From: Cercis canadensis
Taxonomy: Eukaryota; Streptophyta; Magnoliopsida; Fabales; Fabaceae
Direction of reading: 5' to 3'
DNA: 64,000 nt
Assembly (NCBI GenBank): GCA_003255065.1
Contig: QAOA01008179.1
Coordinates: 139,736 to 203,735, forward strand
The translations under genes and the position numbers were made by a program. The notes beneath the pieces are model-generated. The model saw only the letters and a list, made by a program, of their open reading frames with translations, had not been told where the DNA came from and did no database searches. Positions 33,901 to 49,400 of this stretch are shown here, in pieces. Positions within the stretch are counted from its first letter, which is position 1, and each line of letters starts with the position of its first letter.

Positions 33901-36900
33901 TGAGCCTAACAAATTTTTCTCTACTTGCTGCTGCCATAATTGAAATAGATGAATCTTGGGTCTGATGCCACCTGATATAGGCCAACCCTTTGAATCAAAT
34001 CAATGTGTATCAAGAGACATTTGAAGAATAAAAGGCTGCCATACGGACTGTTCTTCTGGTCTGAACAAACAGCGGAAGAGAGGAAAGTCTTTCTTTATAG
34101 AAAGTAGAAACTTGAATCTCAATCTGCTGTTACAAACTTCAACCTTTATATAGGAGAGAGACCCTTAAAATACAATAAACCTAACCCTTAAAGCAATTGT
34201 CTTTTTGATTATCCATAATAAGTTGACCTTAAAGACAAAAAAAAAAAAAAAAAAAAAAAAGAAGTATAGCTCCTATAATGATTGAGCTGGTGTAGCATGA
34301 CAGTATGCTAATGCTAAACTTGCATCAAAGAGCAAAAAGTTGTAGAGTACTCGTCTGGATCTTCCAGGCAACAAAATACTTCCTCTTTCATCTTGCTAAT
34401 CAAATAAAATCGAAGGCTTCAAACACTTATTGATTCCTTTTAGTTTATTAAAGATATAAATTGCTGTGTACATTGGGATTTCACTTTTCCCTTTTGAACT
34501 TCTACTTTTGCTCTATATCTCAAAGCCTCATATTTCCATATGTGGTTTTTACAGAACAAAGTTCTTAGGACTGGTCAGGCATTCTGTTTCCTTCCACTAC
34601 CTGTTAGAACTGGATTAAATGTGCAAGTCAATGGATTCTTTGAGGTCTCATCTAATCGTCGTGGCATTTGGTATGGGGCTGACATGGACAGGAGTGGAAA
34701 AGTTCGTTCTATCTGGAATAGGCTTCTTCTGGAAGATGTTGTAGTGCCTTCTTTTATACATTTGCTGCTTGGTGTGAAAGACTTGCTAGGGCCAACAAAT
34801 TTTTACTATTCTTTCTGGCCCATTGGTTCTTTTGAAGAGCCATGGAACATTTTGGTTGAACAAATATACAGAAATATTAGTAACACTGCAGTTCTATATT
34901 CAGATCTTGAAGGAGGAAGATGGGTACCACCTGGTGAAGCATTTCTTCATGATGAGGAATTCTCCAAAAGTGAGGACCTTGGTTTGGCTCTGGTGCAATT
35001 AGGAATGCCAGTTGTGCATTTGCCTAATCCTTTGTTTGACATGCTTTTAAAATATGATTCCAGCAAGGTGGTTACTCCAGTTACAGTGCGGCAGTTTCTT
35101 AGAGAATGCAAAATGCTTATAAATTTGAGCAAACCATACAAGCTTGTATTGTTGGAATATTGCCTGGAGGACTTAGTTGATGATGATGTTGGTAAAGAGG
35201 CATTCAATCTGCCGTTACTTCCTTTAGCAAATGGTGATTTTGGATTATTTTCGGATGCTTCAAAAGGAATTTCATATTTCATGTGTGATGAATTAGAATA
35301 TATGCTGCTGCAGCCAGTTTCTGACAGAGTGATTGATCAGAATATCCCTCCCAACATACTGAGCAGACTTTCTGCAGTTGCCAAGTCCTCGAGGGCCAAT
35401 CTCAATATTTTCAGTATTCACTATTTTATTCAGTTATTCCCTGGGTTTATGCCAGCTGACTGGAAATATAAAAGTAAAGTGTTCTGGGACCCAGAATCCT
35501 GTCAAAAGCCAACATCAACATGGTTTTTGCTATTCTGGCAGTATCTTGGAAGCCAGAGTGAAATACTGCCACTGTTTAGCGATTGGCCCATTTTGCCATC
35601 CACATCTGGGCATCTATTAAGACCTTCCAGGCAATTGAAACTGATCAATGCAAAAAGTCTCTCTGATAAGTTACGAGATATACTTGTTAAAATTGGATGC
35701 AATATATTGAACCCCAGTTATGTAGTTGAACACATAAATTTATCTAATTATGTATGTGATGGTAATCCAGCGGGTGTTTTGGAATCAATTTTTCAAGCAT
35801 CTTCTAATGTTGCCATCATTCAAACTTCTGTTGATAGTCTAACAGCTGAAGAAAGAAATGAGCTCCGTTGGTTTCTTCTTGATCCTAAATGGTATGTTGG
35901 ACGCTCTATGGATGAATTTAGCATAAAGTTCTGCAGGAGATTACCTATATATCAAGTCTATGGCAGAGAGTCTGCTCAAGATTCCCAATTCTCTGACTTA
36001 GAGAATCCTCGAAAGTACTTACCACCATTGGATGTGCCTGAGTTTATTCTTGGTGAGGAGTTCATTGTCAGATCGTCAAGTATTGAAGAGGATATTCTGT
36101 CAAGATATTATGGAGTTGTGAGAATGGGGAAGGCACAATTCTACAAGAAGAACATTTTTGACAGAGTAGGGGAGTTGCAATCTGAGGTTCGTGACAGCAT
36201 CATGCTATCTGTTCTACAAAATTTACCACTCTTGTCTCTTGAGGACACATCTATCCGGGACTGTTTGAGAAATCTGGAATTTGTCCCTACCCTTACTGGT
36301 GCTCTTAAATGTCCTTCAGTTTTATATGATCCTAGTAATGAAGAATTATATGCATTACTAGAAGACACTGGTAGTTTTCCTTCTGGTCATTTTCGAGAAC
36401 CTGAAACTCTTGATATTCTGCGAAGTCTGGGTCTTAGAACTTCTGTGTCTCCTGAGGCAGTCTTAGAGAGTGCTCGATGTATAGAACATCTAATGCATGA
36501 GGATCAAGAAAAGGCATATTCAAGGGGGAAAGTGCTTCTTTCTTACTTAGAAGTTAATGCATTGAAGTGGCTGCCTGATCAAATTAATGATTATAAAGGA
36601 GCAGTTAACAGAATGTTGTCACGAGCAGCAATTGCATTTAGGTCTCGCAACTTAAAATCTGACCTTGAAAAGTTCTGGAGTGACCTCCAAATGGTCTCTT
36701 GGTGCCCGGTTTTAGTTTCTGCTCCATTTCAGTCTTTACCATGGCCTGTTGTGTCGTCAATGGTTGCTCCTCCAAAACTTGTGAGACCACAAACAGATTT
36801 ATGGCTTGTCTCAGCTAGCATGAGGATACTGGATGGAGAATGCTCTTCCACAGCTTTATTATATAGCCTGGGATGGATGTCTCCGCCAGGAGGAAGTGTA

Positions 36901-39900
36901 ATTGCTGCCCAATTGCTTGAGCTTGGAAAAAATAATGAGATTGTGATTGATCAAGTTCTTCGACAGGAATTAGCCCTGTCAATGCCGAGGATATACTCAA
37001 TTCTGACAGGCTTGATTGGTTCAGATGAGATTGACATTGTAAAAGCTGTTCTTGAAGGCTGTCGTTGGATTTGGGTAGGAGATGGATTTGCAACCTCTGA
37101 TGAGGTTGTCCTTGATGGCCCTCTTCATCTGGCTCCGTATATACGTGTCATACCAGTAGATTTGGCAGTTTTCAAAGATTTGTTTGTGGAACTTGGTATT
37201 CGCGAATTCTTGCAACATGCCGATTATGCTAATATTCTTTGCAGAATGGCTGTTAGAAAGGGTTCCTCTCCTCTTGATGCACAGGAAATCAGGGCTGTCA
37301 CACTAATAGTACATCATCTGGCTGAAGTTCAGCATCACAAACAGACTGTCCAGATCTATCTGCCAGATGTGTCAGGTAGACTATTTCTTGCTGGAGACCT
37401 GGTTTATAACGATGCCCCCTGGTTGCTTGGCCCTGAGGATGCTGATGGCTCATTTGGTAATGCATCAACGATGGCTTGGAATGCAAAGAGAACAATTCAG
37501 AAATTTGTGCATGGAAACATATCTAATGATGTAGCAGAAAAGCTCGGTGTCTGCTCGCTTCGCAGGATCTTGCTGGCTGAGAGTGCGGATTCAATGAATT
37601 TAGGTTTGTCTGGAGCTGCTGAGGCTTTTGGACAGCATGAAGCCTTGACAACAAGGCTTAAGCATATACTTGAAATGTATGCTGATGGACCTGGCACTCT
37701 ATTTGAGCTGGTGCAAAATGCAGAAGATGCTGGAGCTTCTGAGGTAATATTTCTATTGGATAAAAGTCAATATGGGACTTCTTCTGTTCTTTCTCCTGAA
37801 ATGGCTGATTGGCAAGGTCCTGCATTATACTGTTTCAATGACTCAGTTTTCAGTCCACAAGATCTCTATGCAATTTCCCGTATTGGTCAAGAAAGTAAAC
37901 TTGAGAAGCCTTTTGCTATTGGGAGATTTGGACTAGGATTTAATTGTGTCTATCACTTTACAGACATCCCCATGTTTGTTTCTGGAGAAAACATTGTCAT
38001 GTTTGATCCTCATGCCTGTAGTTTGCCTGGGATATCTCCTTCCCACCCTGGCTTGCGAATTAAGTTTTTGGGAAGACAGATTTTGGAGCAGTTTCCTGAT
38101 CAATTTTCTCCATTTCTACATTTCGGCTGTGACTTGCAACAGCCTTTTCCTGGTACGCTATTCCGATTTCCTCTTAGGAATGCAAGTGTTGCCTCTCGAA
38201 GTCAAATTAAGAAAGAAGCATATGCAGCTGAAGATGTCAGATCTCTCTTTACTGCTTTTTCTGAGGTTGTTTCTGAAACACTCCTTTTCCTGCACAATGT
38301 AAAAACTATCTCTATCTTTGTGAAGGAAGGAACAGGACATGAAATGCACCTGCTGCACCGTGTACACAGAACCTGTGCTGGCGAGCCTAAAATTGGATCT
38401 ACTGCAGCCCAAGATATGTTTAACCTTTTTAATGAAAATCGGCATGTTGGAATGAATAGAGATCAGCTTCTGAAGAAACTAAGCAAATCTATAGACAGAG
38501 ATTTGCCATATAAATGCCAGAAGTTGCTGATTGTTGAGCAAAGCACATCAGGCAATAATTCACACTGTTGGGTAATTACTGAATGTTTGGGAGGTGGGAA
38601 TGCTCAAAAAAGCCCATCTTTAGCCTCCAATCACAACTCCCACAACTTTGTTCCCTGGGCATGTGTTGCTGTATATTTGAATTCCATTAAGCTGGGTGGA
38701 GACTTGGGTGCTATATCAGAGATGGAAAATTATCATCTAGTTTCCCCTGATGTTTTTCAAGTTGCTAGTTCTATTCATCCACGGGAAAATTTTGAAGGTC
38801 GTGCATTCTGCTTTTTACCTTTACCAATCAGCACTGGTCTTCCTGCACATGTTAATGCATACTTTGAATTATCATCCAATCGTAGGGACATCTGGTTTGG
38901 TTCAGACATGACAGGGGGCGGAAGAAAACGCTCAGACTGGAATATTTACCTCCTTGAAGATGTTGTAGCCCCTGCTTATGGTCATTTGCTTGAGAAGGTA
39001 GCATCAGAGATTGGTCCATGTGATTTGTTCTTCTCGTTTTGGCCAACAACAATAGGCTTAGAACCTTGGGCATCGGTAGTACGGAAGCTTTACCGATTTG
39101 TTGCTGAATCTGGTCTCCATTTATTATATACAGAAGCTAGAGGAGGTCAGTGGGTTTCAACCAAACATGCTATATTTCCGGATTTTACTTTCCACAAGGC
39201 GGATGAGCTTATAAAAGCATTATCTGGTGCTTGTCTTCCTGTGGTTAGAGTTCCACAGTCGCTTGTAGAAAGATTTATGGAGATCTGTCCAGCATTGCAT
39301 TTCCTGACTCCTAAATTGTTAAGGACTTTGTTAATCAGAAGGAGACGTGAATTTACAGACAGGAGTGCAATGATCTTGACCCTTGAATATTGCTTACTTG
39401 ACTTAGATGTATCTATGAAGTTTGATACCCTATGTGGTCTGTCCTTGCTACCACTTGCAGATGGTTCATTTACTACGATTGACAAGAAGGGGGTTGGAGA
39501 AAGAGTTTACATTGCAAGGGGTGATGAGTATGGCCTTCTCAAGGATTCCGTTCCACGTCAACTTGTAGACTGTGGAATTCCAGAAGAAGTTCACAAAAAG
39601 CTTTGTTACATAGCCCAAAGTGACAGCACAACTATTTCATTTCTGTCATGCCAGTTGCTTGAGAAACTTTTTGTGAAATTACTTCCTGTAGAGTGGCAGA
39701 ATGCAAGGCAAATAAGTTGGTCTCCTGGTATTTCGGGCCAACCAAGTTTAGTATGGGTGCAACTACTGTGGAACTATCTGAAATCATATTGTGATGACCT
39801 CTCAGTTTTTTCTAAGTGGCCTATATTGCCTGTTGGAAGCAACTGTTTGATGCAATTAAGACCAAATTCAAATGTGATAAAAAATGATGGATGGAGTGAG

Positions 39901-42900
39901 AAAATGTCTATTTTGTTGTTGAAAGTTGGATGCTTATTCTTGACACATGATGTGCAAGTAGATCACCCACATTTGGAATATTTTGTGCAATCGCCAACAG
40001 CGAAAGGTGTATTAGATGTGTTTCTTGCCATTGCTGGGAAACCAGAGAAGGTTGAAGGGATCTTTGCTGATGCATCAGAAGGAGAGCTTCATGAGCTTCG
40101 GAGTTTTGTTCTCCAGTCAAAGTGGTTCTCTGAAGAGCAAATGGATAAAAAACATTCTGAAATCATTAAACACCTCCCAATATTTGAGTCGTACAAAAGC
40201 AGAAAACTGGTAAGTTTGAGTAAGCCCAACAAATGGCTTGGTCCTACTGGAGTGCGAGAAGATCTTTTGGATGATAATTTCATAAGAACTGAATCTGAAA
40301 TGGAAAGAGTCATTATGAGAAGGTATTTGGAGATAAAAGAACCATCTAAGGTGGAATTCTATAAAGATCACATATTCAAGAACATGTCAGAGTTCCTTTT
40401 GAAGGAAGAAGTTGTTTCCACTATTGTACATGATTTGAAGCTTTTGATTGAAGAGGACATCTCTATCAAGTCTGAACTTTCGGCAGCCCCATTTGTCCTG
40501 GCAACCAATGGATCCTGGCAGCAACCGTCAAGGTATAAATTTGAATTTCTTCCTTTATCAAAATGGAAAAAGCATTTTCTGAAATTTTAGCATGGCATGA
40601 TTGCAGTTTCAGTTCCTTTTCTGAGAACAAGTTTGGCTGATGGTGCGCTCCTAAATTTGCAATATAATGTATTCTTGGTTCATGGATTTTTGGATTTCTT
40701 AATTTCCTTCAAAGAGGAAAGTTAACAGTCTAAGTTTTGTCTATAATGTCATCAAGTCTTTTTTCTGTTCACCTATGGAATTTCCTTACATGCCAAAGAC
40801 ATTGAATTTTGGGTTCATGTGCTCATGCATTGATTTTGTCTCCTAATACGGTTATGCTCTGTTGTAAAATTTTGATAATAATGATAACATAATTATTCAA
40901 AAATGGATTGTTTGAATTGACTAGAATGTTATTGCAGGCTTTATGATCCTCGGGTTCCTCAGCTACAAAAGATGCTGCATGGAAATGCTTTCTTTCCTTC
41001 TGAAAAATTCTTAGATCCTGAAGTTTTGGATTTTTTAGTTAGCCTTGGACTTAGGAGGTCTCTTGGATTTAGTGGTTTGCTTGATTGTGCTAGATCAGTC
41101 TACCTGTTGCATGATTCTGAGGAAACTGAGGCACTTAAGTATGGAAGAGAATTACTGGGTTTCTTAGATGCATTAGCACTTCAGCTCTCAAATAAGGGAG
41201 AAAGTAATGATGGTGATTCACAGAATGGTATGTCTATGGAAACCAGCAACCTAACTGATGCTGCTGCTGTTGATGATGGCTTTCCTAAAGCAGATGAGAA
41301 CTACCAAATAAATAATGAATATACTAATTCATTTGTAGGAAGCTTGACTGATGATAAGGCAGAAGAAGAATTTTGGTCTGAAATGAAGCTTATCTCTTGG
41401 TGTCCGGTAATTTCTGATCCACCTGTTCGGGGACTTCCATGGTTAAAATCGAGCAACCAAGTAGCATCCCCCACCATTGTGAGGCCTAAATCACAGACGT
41501 GGATGGTCTCTTCTTCGATGTATATATTAGATGGTGAATGCCACACAGCATACCTACAGACCAAACTTGGGTGGATGGATTGCCCAAAAGTAGGTGTTTT
41601 GTCAAGGCAACTAATTGAGCTATCTAAGTCCTATAAACAGCTAAAGATGGATTCATTGGTGGAACCTGATTTTGATGCTCAGTTGCAAAAAGAATTACCT
41701 TACCTTTATTTAAAATTGCAAGAACATATTAACACTGATGACTTCATTGCACTGAAATCAGGATTAGATGGTGTAGCATGGGTCTGGATTGGGGATGATT
41801 TTGTATCCCCAAATGCACTTGCATTTGATTCACCTGTAAAATTTACTCCTTATTTGTATGTTGTTCCATCTGAACTATCGGAGTATAAAGATTTGCTAAT
41901 AAAGTTAGGTGTCAGACTGAATTTTGGTATTTGGGACTATCTTCATGTATTACAACGGTTGCAGAATGATGTGCAAGGGGATCCACTATCAATAGATCAG
42001 TTGAATTTTGTCCGCTGTGTCCTTGAAGCCATTGCAGAATGTTGCTTGGAGAAGCCACTATTTGAGCCTTCTGACAGTCCGTTGTTGATTCCTGATGGTT
42101 CTGGAATTCTGATGCATGCAGCGGATCTTGTGTATAATGATGCACCTTGGTTGGAAAATAATTCTCTTATTGGGAAACATTTTATACATCCAAGTATCAG
42201 CAATGATTTGGCAGACAAGCTTGGTGTGCAGTCAGTTCGGTGCCTCTCTTTAGTTAGTGAAGATATGATTAAAAATCTTCCATGCATGGACTACGACAAA
42301 GTAAATGAGCTTTTGGCCATGTATGGAAACAACGATTTTTTGTTGTTTGATCTTCTTGAATTGGCAGATTGCTGCAAAGCCAAGAAGTTACACCTTATAT
42401 ATGATAAGAGGGAACATCCCCGCCAGTCTTTGCTGCAGCATAATTTAGGTAACTTTCAGAAAATTATCATATTGCTTTGAAGGAAAACGTATTGGCATTA
42501 GTTCCTTGATGTTTATGGATTTTCTTTGTACAGAGCTGCTGATATTAATGTGATTGATGTTTCTTGTTTCTTGTTAGTCTCATCACTTGAAAAACTCAAG
42601 GTGTTTATTAACCTATAAAAATTTCTAGTTTGACGTATGATTAGTAATCATTTTCCACCAATAAATGTAATATTTGCTGATGTGTCCTGTTAGCTGTTGT
42701 ACGGTGTTGTTGTATGCTAGGGTGTTTAAGGATCAGGTAATGTCATTGCATACTTGATAGTTTAATTGGTACACTGCATAATTGGAGTGTTGATATTTTT
42801 AGGGATTTACATTTTTTCTTTTACTCCCTAGGTTTTTGGAGGATATCATGTCCTCCTAGTTGTATTCTTCACTTTCTACTCCATCCATAAATAAATCTTG

Positions 42901-45900
42901 CGCTAAATAAAGAAAAGCTTCAAACTTAACTAGCATGTTGTAGTGTAGGCAAGCTGATGACAGTCTTATTGGAATTTGGAATGCTCTTCTAATTTTCTAC
43001 TGCGGCCAAGAAAGTTTGAAAACTTGTGCAGTTTGTCCATTTGAATCTGTCTTGTTTCTGAAAAAGTATCTTAGTATTCATCAAGAGTTCTTGTAATCAT
43101 GTTTAGTAAATTGTTCTTAATCTTGTTTCATATGATTCGCATTATACAGGTGAATTCCAAGGGCCTGCTCTTGTAGCAATCTTAGAAGGGGCCTGCTTGA
43201 GTAGAGAGGAAGTAAGCAATCTCCAGCTCCTTCCTCCATGGAGAATACGGGGCGACACACTTAACTATGGTTTGGGATTGATTAGTTGTTATTTCATATG
43301 TGAACTTCTCTCAATTGTTTCTGGTGGCTACTTTTACATGTTTGATCCTCGTGGATTGGTACTTGCTGCACCTTCAACTTATGCCCCTTCAGCAAAAATG
43401 TTTTCTTTGATAGGTATACTGCTTGTTCCTTGTCATCTAAATTGTTTCAACTATTTTCCTCCTTTTTCTTGTTCAATTCTCATGTTTTTTTAACTGCATT
43501 ATTGTTGGTGGCATTCTTTTATACTGTACTTTTAAGTACTCTAAGTTGATACAGTTGTCTAAGAATCACTGCTCATTGAAACATATTTTACATTCTCAGA
43601 TGGTAGGGCCTTCGGATCTGAAAATTGTTTAGGGCACCAATCTTTGGCAATGAGCTTATATTCTCTGTATTTCTAACACTTCCTACTTTTATATTATTCT
43701 CTAAATGTCTTGTCTTAACTTTTTATGACATAAAACTGCAGAAAGAAATGTCTTTTCGGCTTGAAGTTGAAATATGTCATCCAGAACTCCACCGAATCTA
43801 GTGGAGAGGAACTTGATAAGTGCTTGTTTGGATACATGTGAAAACTTGGTTAGCGCATTCCAAGTTATAGATTGAGAAGCTCAGCTTCTTGCTGAACATG
43901 CCTTCAACTGCATTTCCAAACAAGCTATAAGAATCTTACAGTAACTAGAGAGAGGTATTAGGTGTCAGTTTCTACTGTCTATAAGGTTCTCACTAAGGTC
44001 TTTAATAATTAGACCCAGAGAGATACTAGCCAATGCAATTTTGTTTCTCAAAATGCCTTAATATGTCATTTGTGTTACCAAATTTTAGTTGCTGCTCTTG
44101 CTACCAATGAGGTTGTGGGTAATGCTAGAAGGGGTCGGGGTTTGCTTTTTAAATTAGACTTCTCGGGGTATGCCTATTTTCTTCCCTTGGTTGGCTTAAA
44201 GGTGGATAATGATTCTGAATCAGGTTGTTAGGAGGTATAGGTAGCAGACATTTCTTTGATGCTCTTGTATGTTTACCTCTATCTTCCATACATTATTCTC
44301 TGATTGATTATATGTTATTGGGGAAATGACAAAATGGATAGCTCATGAAAAATATGTACTGGGAGGGAAGCATTAAGCAATTCTTGATCATGAAGTGGTT
44401 AATGTTTGGTGAAGCTTGGGTGTGCCCTCTAAGTATATAGAGCAGCGCCTTCTGATTAAACTTCAAGGTTTTTGCAGAAAGAAAGAAGGAAAAGTTTCAT
44501 GGCAGTGTGCTATGTATGCTACTCTTTTGTATATCTGGTTAGAGCAATGCTTGGATTTTTAAGGAGAAATATGTGTCCTTAGATTGACTGTGGGATAGGA
44601 TTGTGTTCATGGCTTCTCTCTGGTGTTATTCACATGGTTTCTTCAAAGGGATAACCTTAACTTCTATGCAGAGAGACTGGAAAGCCATTTTGTTTTGAAG
44701 TTTTCCTTCTTTAACTTTTCTTCTGTTCTTTTGCTGTATTTTCTTTTGTTTAAGGAGGATTTCTTGTCCTCCTCCTCCTTTGTCTTACTCCTTTCTTTCT
44801 ATCTAATGAAGGTGCTTTATATGGTTCCTTTTTATGGTACTTAAAGGATGTGTAAAAGAGGTTCCCTTCTATTGGACTGGCAGTGGAAGTCCATTTTGTA
44901 TTGATACTTTAGTTTTAGAGTTGTTCTTTGCTTTTTGTTTGTTTGGTTGTTATTTGTTTTGTTCTTTTGTTCATTTTTTTTTGGTGCTCCTTGGAGGTTA
45001 TTTTATTGTCTCGTGTATATATATTTTTCCCTTATCCTAATATGTCTTTTGCCACGAAAAAAAAGGGCACAAAATTATTCTTTTCTTTTCCAAATAAATT
45101 TGTAAATACAAGATCTGTGAGTCATTTTGGAACATAATAGTCACTCTCTGAAATAGAGCGTTGCCATCTTTGCTTTTGATGTTTCAGGTACTGATCTGGC
45201 ACAACGCTTTTCTGACCAATTTAGTCCAATGCTCATCAATGAGAATGAGTTATGGTCATTATCAGATTCTACCATCATCCGCATGCCTCTATCATCTAAA
45301 TGCTTGAAAGATGAACCTGACTTTGGATCAAACAGAATAAGGCAAATTACTGACAAATTTATAGAGCTTGGATCTAGAGCACTTCTATTCTTGAAGTCAG
45401 TTTTGCAGGTAAAATTACTGTTTCCTTGGAAATATTTAGTGTGCGTTTGGCTTTGTTGTGTAATCTCTGCTATTTTGAAAATCACTTTATTTAGAATTGC
45501 TCTTGTAGGAAACTAATTTACATTTGGCTGTATCATTCTAGAAATGCTTCAAGTAATGTTATGTTCGGCCATTAACAGGAAAGGTGCTTTTAAGTAAAAA
45601 ATTCTGTATTAAATGGTTATGATGCTTTCCCTTTGAGCCAAATTTACTTGGCAAAGGGCAATCTGGAATATGAATGGCTTGCAAAAAAAATGGTGTGCTG
45701 CCAATTTGGAGATCACTACAAGTCATTCATGTTCCTAGAATTTTGTTTCTTAAGGATATGATGCTTTTTTGGCTATCTCTTGCTCTTAAAGTAAGTGATC
45801 ATTACTGTTTATGGTTTTGAGAGGATCTTTTGGCAGGTAGCACTTCTTTCTTAGAGGCTTTTCCTTATCTCTGCGACCTCTCTTCTTTGGATGATTCTCC

Positions 45901-46399
45901 CATTTGTAATATCTATAGCTTACAAGCCTTCAGTGTTTCTTGAAAATTTTTCTTTTGAAAAGAATTTTAAGATATGGGAACTTTTGAATTGGTGTCCTTT
46001 TGATTTTATTCGATTCTGTTCTCTTATCTTCTACTTTGTAGAGAAGGATTTGGACTTCTGAATTTGGAGTTATCTGGTCTGTATTCTTTCAAGTCCTGCT
46101 TTCATTTTCTTTCCAACCCCAGTTGGAAATCCAAAACCTCTCAAAGCAAAATTCTTTTATTTGGTCAGTCATACTCAACTGGAGAAATCATGGGTTTGCC
46201 CTCAAAATTTCAAACAACTTTTATGGGCTCAATAGGCTATTTTTGCACATATCTTTAAGAAGTCTTTTTCTAGCCTTGATTAGGGATAGGATTATTTACT
46301 TTGCTTTTGTTTCGTGTTATGCCTGTAACTTTCAAGGGGTCTCATTGCAAAAGGGATTGGCGGGATTTATTTTTTTTGATGTATCCCTTTGTGTTCCTT

Positions 46400-46451
<52 letters not shown>

Positions 46452-49400
46452 CTTTGTATTTTTCTTCTAGTATGATATCCTCCACCAATGTACTATACTA
46501 TTTCCTATCATCAATTTTTTTTTTTTTTTGAAGAAAAAACTTAAATGCTTAAATTGTCTTGTCTCTGCATTGTTACCCTTGAGAGTATTCTTGTTAAGAT
46601 TGCTATTGCAGACATTTTGTGCCAAGTGTACAATTTTTATATCGTTTCAGGTATCAATATCAACATGGGAAGAAGGAAGTTCTCATCCATGCCAGAATTA
46701 TTCAGTTTGCATTGATCCATCATCTGCGGTTATGAGGAATCCATTTTCAGAAAAGAAATGGAGAAAGTTCCATATATCAAGACTATTTAGCAGCTCCCAT
46801 GCTGCAATAAAGATGCATGTAATCGATGTGACTTCATATGCAGGAGGAACTAAAAATATTGATCGATGGCTTCTTGTGCTCAGCCTGGGTTCTGGTCAAA
46901 CGAGAAATATGGCGCTGGATAGGTATGCTTTAATTGTTTGATTGACAATTGTTTGATCAGAAGTGATTTATTTGATGGTGTCCATTATTTAAACTTCTAG
47001 TTTTTCTCCTCAGACGGTATCTTGCATACAACTTGACTCCTGTTGCTGGAGTTGCAGCACTTATATCCAGAAACGGTCATCATACCAATGTTTACTCAAT
47101 GAGCTCTATTATGTCCCCTCTTCCTTTGTCTGGTTGTATAAATATGCCTGTTACTGTCCTAGGATGTTTCCTTGTCTGTCATAACAGAGGTCGTTATCTC
47201 TGTAAATACCAAGACAGAGAAGCTTCAGCAGAGGCACACATTGATGCTGGAAATCAATTAATTGAATCTTGGAACAGAGAGCTGATGTCTTGTGTTTGTG
47301 ATTCCTACATTGAAATGGTTTTAGAAATCCAAAAGTTAAGAAGTGATGTTTTGAGTTCTATTATTGATTCAAGTGCATGTCATGCAATCAATCTTTCTTT
47401 GAAGGCGTATGGGGATCAAATTTATTCTTTCTGGCCACGATCTGAAGGTCATGTTCTGAGTGGTCAATTTGATGATTGCAATAACTCTCCTTCAAGTTCA
47501 TCAGCAGTTCTTAAAGCAGACTGGGAATGGCTTAAAGAACGGGTAATACGTCCTTTTTATTCCCGTATCGTTGACCTTCCAGTATGGCAGCTATACTCTG
47601 GAAATTTAGTCAAGGCTGAAGAAGGCATGTTTCTTTCACAGCCTGGGAATGGAGTTATCGATAGTTTACTTCCAGCTACAGTTTGCAGCTTTGTAAAGGA
47701 GCATTACCCTGTATTTTCAGTACCATGGGAATTGGTAAATGAAATACGAGCTGTGGGCTTTTCTGTACGAGAAATTAAACCTAAAATGGTTCGTGATCTC
47801 TTAAAGATTTCTTCAACATCCATTGTTCTGCAATCAGTGGACATGTATATAGATGTTCTTGAGTACTGCTTGTCAGATTTTCAACAATCTGGGTCATCCA
47901 ATTCACCCAGAGATGATGCATCAATTAATCCTGGCAGTAGTAGTACTATTTCTGGTGAAACTAATATCAGAAGGAGTTATTCTCGTCCAGAATCTAACAT
48001 GAATAGCTCGATTGGCTTAGCAACCCAAGGTGCAGGCAGTTCAGGAGATGCACTTGAAATGATGACGAGTTTAGGGAAGGCTTTATTTGATTTTGGTCGT
48101 GGTGTTGTTGAAGATATTGGTCGAACAGGAGTGCCCTTGGTTGACAAGAATGCCATGACAGGCAGCAGTATTGGCAGCCGTCAATATAGGGACCAGAAGT
48201 TTATATCAATTGTTGCAGAGCTCAAGGGTTTACCATTTCCAACTGCAACTAACCATTTAACAAAGTTGGGCTTTACTGAACTTTGGCTTGGGAATAAGGA
48301 TCAACAATCATTGATGGTTCCTTTAGGTGCAAAGTTTATTCATCCTAAAGTACTAGAGAGGCAAATCTTGAGTGATCTTTTGTTTAATCTTTCCATTCAA
48401 GCCCTACTGAAACTGCAGAACTTCTCTCATAACCTTCTGGCCAATCATATGAAGCTAATTTTCCATGAAGATTGGGTGAACCATGTAATTGGTTCAAATA
48501 TGGCTCCGTGGCTTTCATGGGAGAAACTGCCAACTTCTGGCGGTCAAGGGGGTCCTTCCCCTGAATGGATAAGAATATTCTGGAAAAGTTTCAGTGGCTC
48601 ACAAGAAGATTTATCTCTTTTTTCAGATTGGCCCCTAATTCCTGCCTTTCTTGGTAGACCAGTCTTATGCCGTGTGAGAGAGCGACATCTGGTCTTCATT
48701 CCACCGCTTTTGGAGCATCCAATAGTAACAAGTGATTCGGAAAGAGAACCAACTGCAAGCTATGTGGGTGGAGTATCCAGGGATAATACTTCTGAAACTG
48801 AGTTAATTGAGTCTTACATTTCATCTTTTGAGAGATCCAAAAACAGTTACCCTTGGTTGTTACCAATGTTAAACCAGTGTAATATACCCATATTTGATGT
48901 TGCATTCTTGGACTGTGCTGCTTCATGCAATTGTTTTCCTACATCTGGTCAATCACTGGGCCAAGTTATTGCATCCAAACTTGTTGCAGCTAAGGAAGCT
49001 GGATATTTCTCTGAACCTACTAATTTCTCAGCTTCAAACCGTGATGATCTTTTTTCCCTTTTTGCTAACGAGTTCTTTTCTAATGGTTCCAGCTATAGGC
49101 AGGAAGAAATTGAAGTTTTACGTTCTCTGCCTATATACAAAACTGTTGTTGGGTCTTATACTAAGTTGCAAGGTCAAGACCAGTGCATGATTTCTTCAAA
49201 TTCATTTCTTAGACCATATGATGGTCATTGTCTTTCTTACTCTACGGATTCAAATGAGAGTTCATTTCTTCGAGCTCTTGGGGTGTTGGAGTTGCATGAC
49301 CAACAAATCTTAGTTTGCTTTGGCTTGCCTGGTTTTGAGAAGAAGCCTCAGTCTGAGCAGGATGACATATTGATATATCTGTATACTAATTGGCATGATC

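Noticed and set aside
46301-46531. Phe-rich open frames
   Set aside because: They are translations of a long T-run in a sacsin intron.
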